Below, one piece after another: positions 63,910-64,000 of a DNA stretch of 64,000 nt. Every line of letters begins with the position of its first letter. Position 1 is the first letter of the stretch. This DNA comes from Actinomycetota bacterium (GTDB lineage Bacteria > Actinomycetota > Thermoleophilia > Solirubrobacterales > Solirubrobacteraceae), in the NCBI GenBank assembly GCA_005884115.1, contig VAXW01000005.1, positions 372,001 through 436,000 on the forward strand, given 5' to 3'. Both the position numbers and the translations under genes were made by a program. The notes beneath the pieces are model-generated. The model had not been told where the DNA came from and searched no databases. It saw nothing but the letters and a program-made list of their open reading frames with translations.

Positions 63910-64000
63910 TCACACCTTGTGGTGCTCGGGCACCCACGCGCCGTCTTCCTGGCGCGTGAAGTCCTGGAACAGGCCAGGTGCCTCGCGCAGCATGATCTCG
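63910..64000 (-). CDS. C-terminal end of a gene running out of the window
   Basis: The last 29 codons of a minus-strand frame are visible before a TGA at 63912-63910: EIMLREAPGLFQDFTRQEDG then AWVPEHHKV. The codon bias matches the neighbours. The fragment is too short to name. It converges on acs with 7 bases between the stops. Confidence 0.6.
   Translation of the reverse strand, partial: EIMLREAPGLFQDFTRQEDGAWVPEHHKV

Overview
The window is 64 kb of very GC-rich DNA, densely packed with short operons, frequent 4-base gene overlaps and many GTG starts. The gene set points to a high-GC actinobacterium, most likely class Thermoleophilia (Solirubrobacterales-like). The main pointers are a 2-oxoglutarate dehydrogenase with E2 and E1 in one chain (Kgd type), EttA, a small TatA and many NTF2/SnoaL-like proteins. 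That placement is inference from gene content. I saw no rRNA, tRNA, CRISPR array, transposase or integrase.

Layout. 1-4.1 kb: end of a GH94-like glycoside phosphorylase/hydrolase followed by an overlapping secreted M28-like peptidase. 4.2-12.0 kb: cupin, thioesterase, EttA, J-domain/TPR protein, membrane protein, TatA, crotonase, VOC protein, nitrilase. 12.1-17.3 kb: kgd (1376 aa) with a lipoyl domain, DUF3817 and NUDIX genes upstream and a possible 22-aa Arg-rich ORF coupled downstream. 17.3-21.0 kb: AGPS-like FAD oxidase, ketopantoate reductase, NTF2-like genes and one NTF2 relic.

21.0-26.1 kb is the most unusual region. A three-gene minus-strand operon encodes a processive membrane GT2 synthase, an AlgG-like C5-epimerase (DPHD motif) with a duplicated C-terminal membrane anchor, and a beta-helix lipoprotein. 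It looks like a compact alginate-like exopolysaccharide system. 26.1-29.7 kb is an accessory stretch in which small plus-strand genes alternate with copies of the 3' end of a VOC (glyoxalase) gene. The one intact VOC gene lies at the right edge.

29.7-51.3 kb is mainly housekeeping: purD, MBL hydrolases, an AarF/UbiB kinase, pyruvate kinase, metF, a YgjP-like protease, citrate synthase, a PfkB kinase, a quinone oxidoreductase, a DEAD helicase, cyclophilin, an aldehyde dehydrogenase, and an overlapping HAD/APH pair matching the N-terminal parts of ACAD10. 51.4-64 kb: a secreted clan GH-A hydrolase, an NTF2 gene with two collapsed relatives, Fpg, a class III cyclase with a TetR regulator, a BBE-type FAD oxidase, peroxiredoxin Q, an SDR, a flippase-like membrane protein, acetyl-CoA synthetase, and the tail of one more gene.

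Central metabolism is well represented (pyk, gltA, kgd, acs, metF, purD), so most of the window looks chromosomal and core. A recurring theme is duplication of gene 3' ends: the VOC array, the AarF/pyk junction and the epimerase anchor. Short relics of NTF2-like genes are also present.
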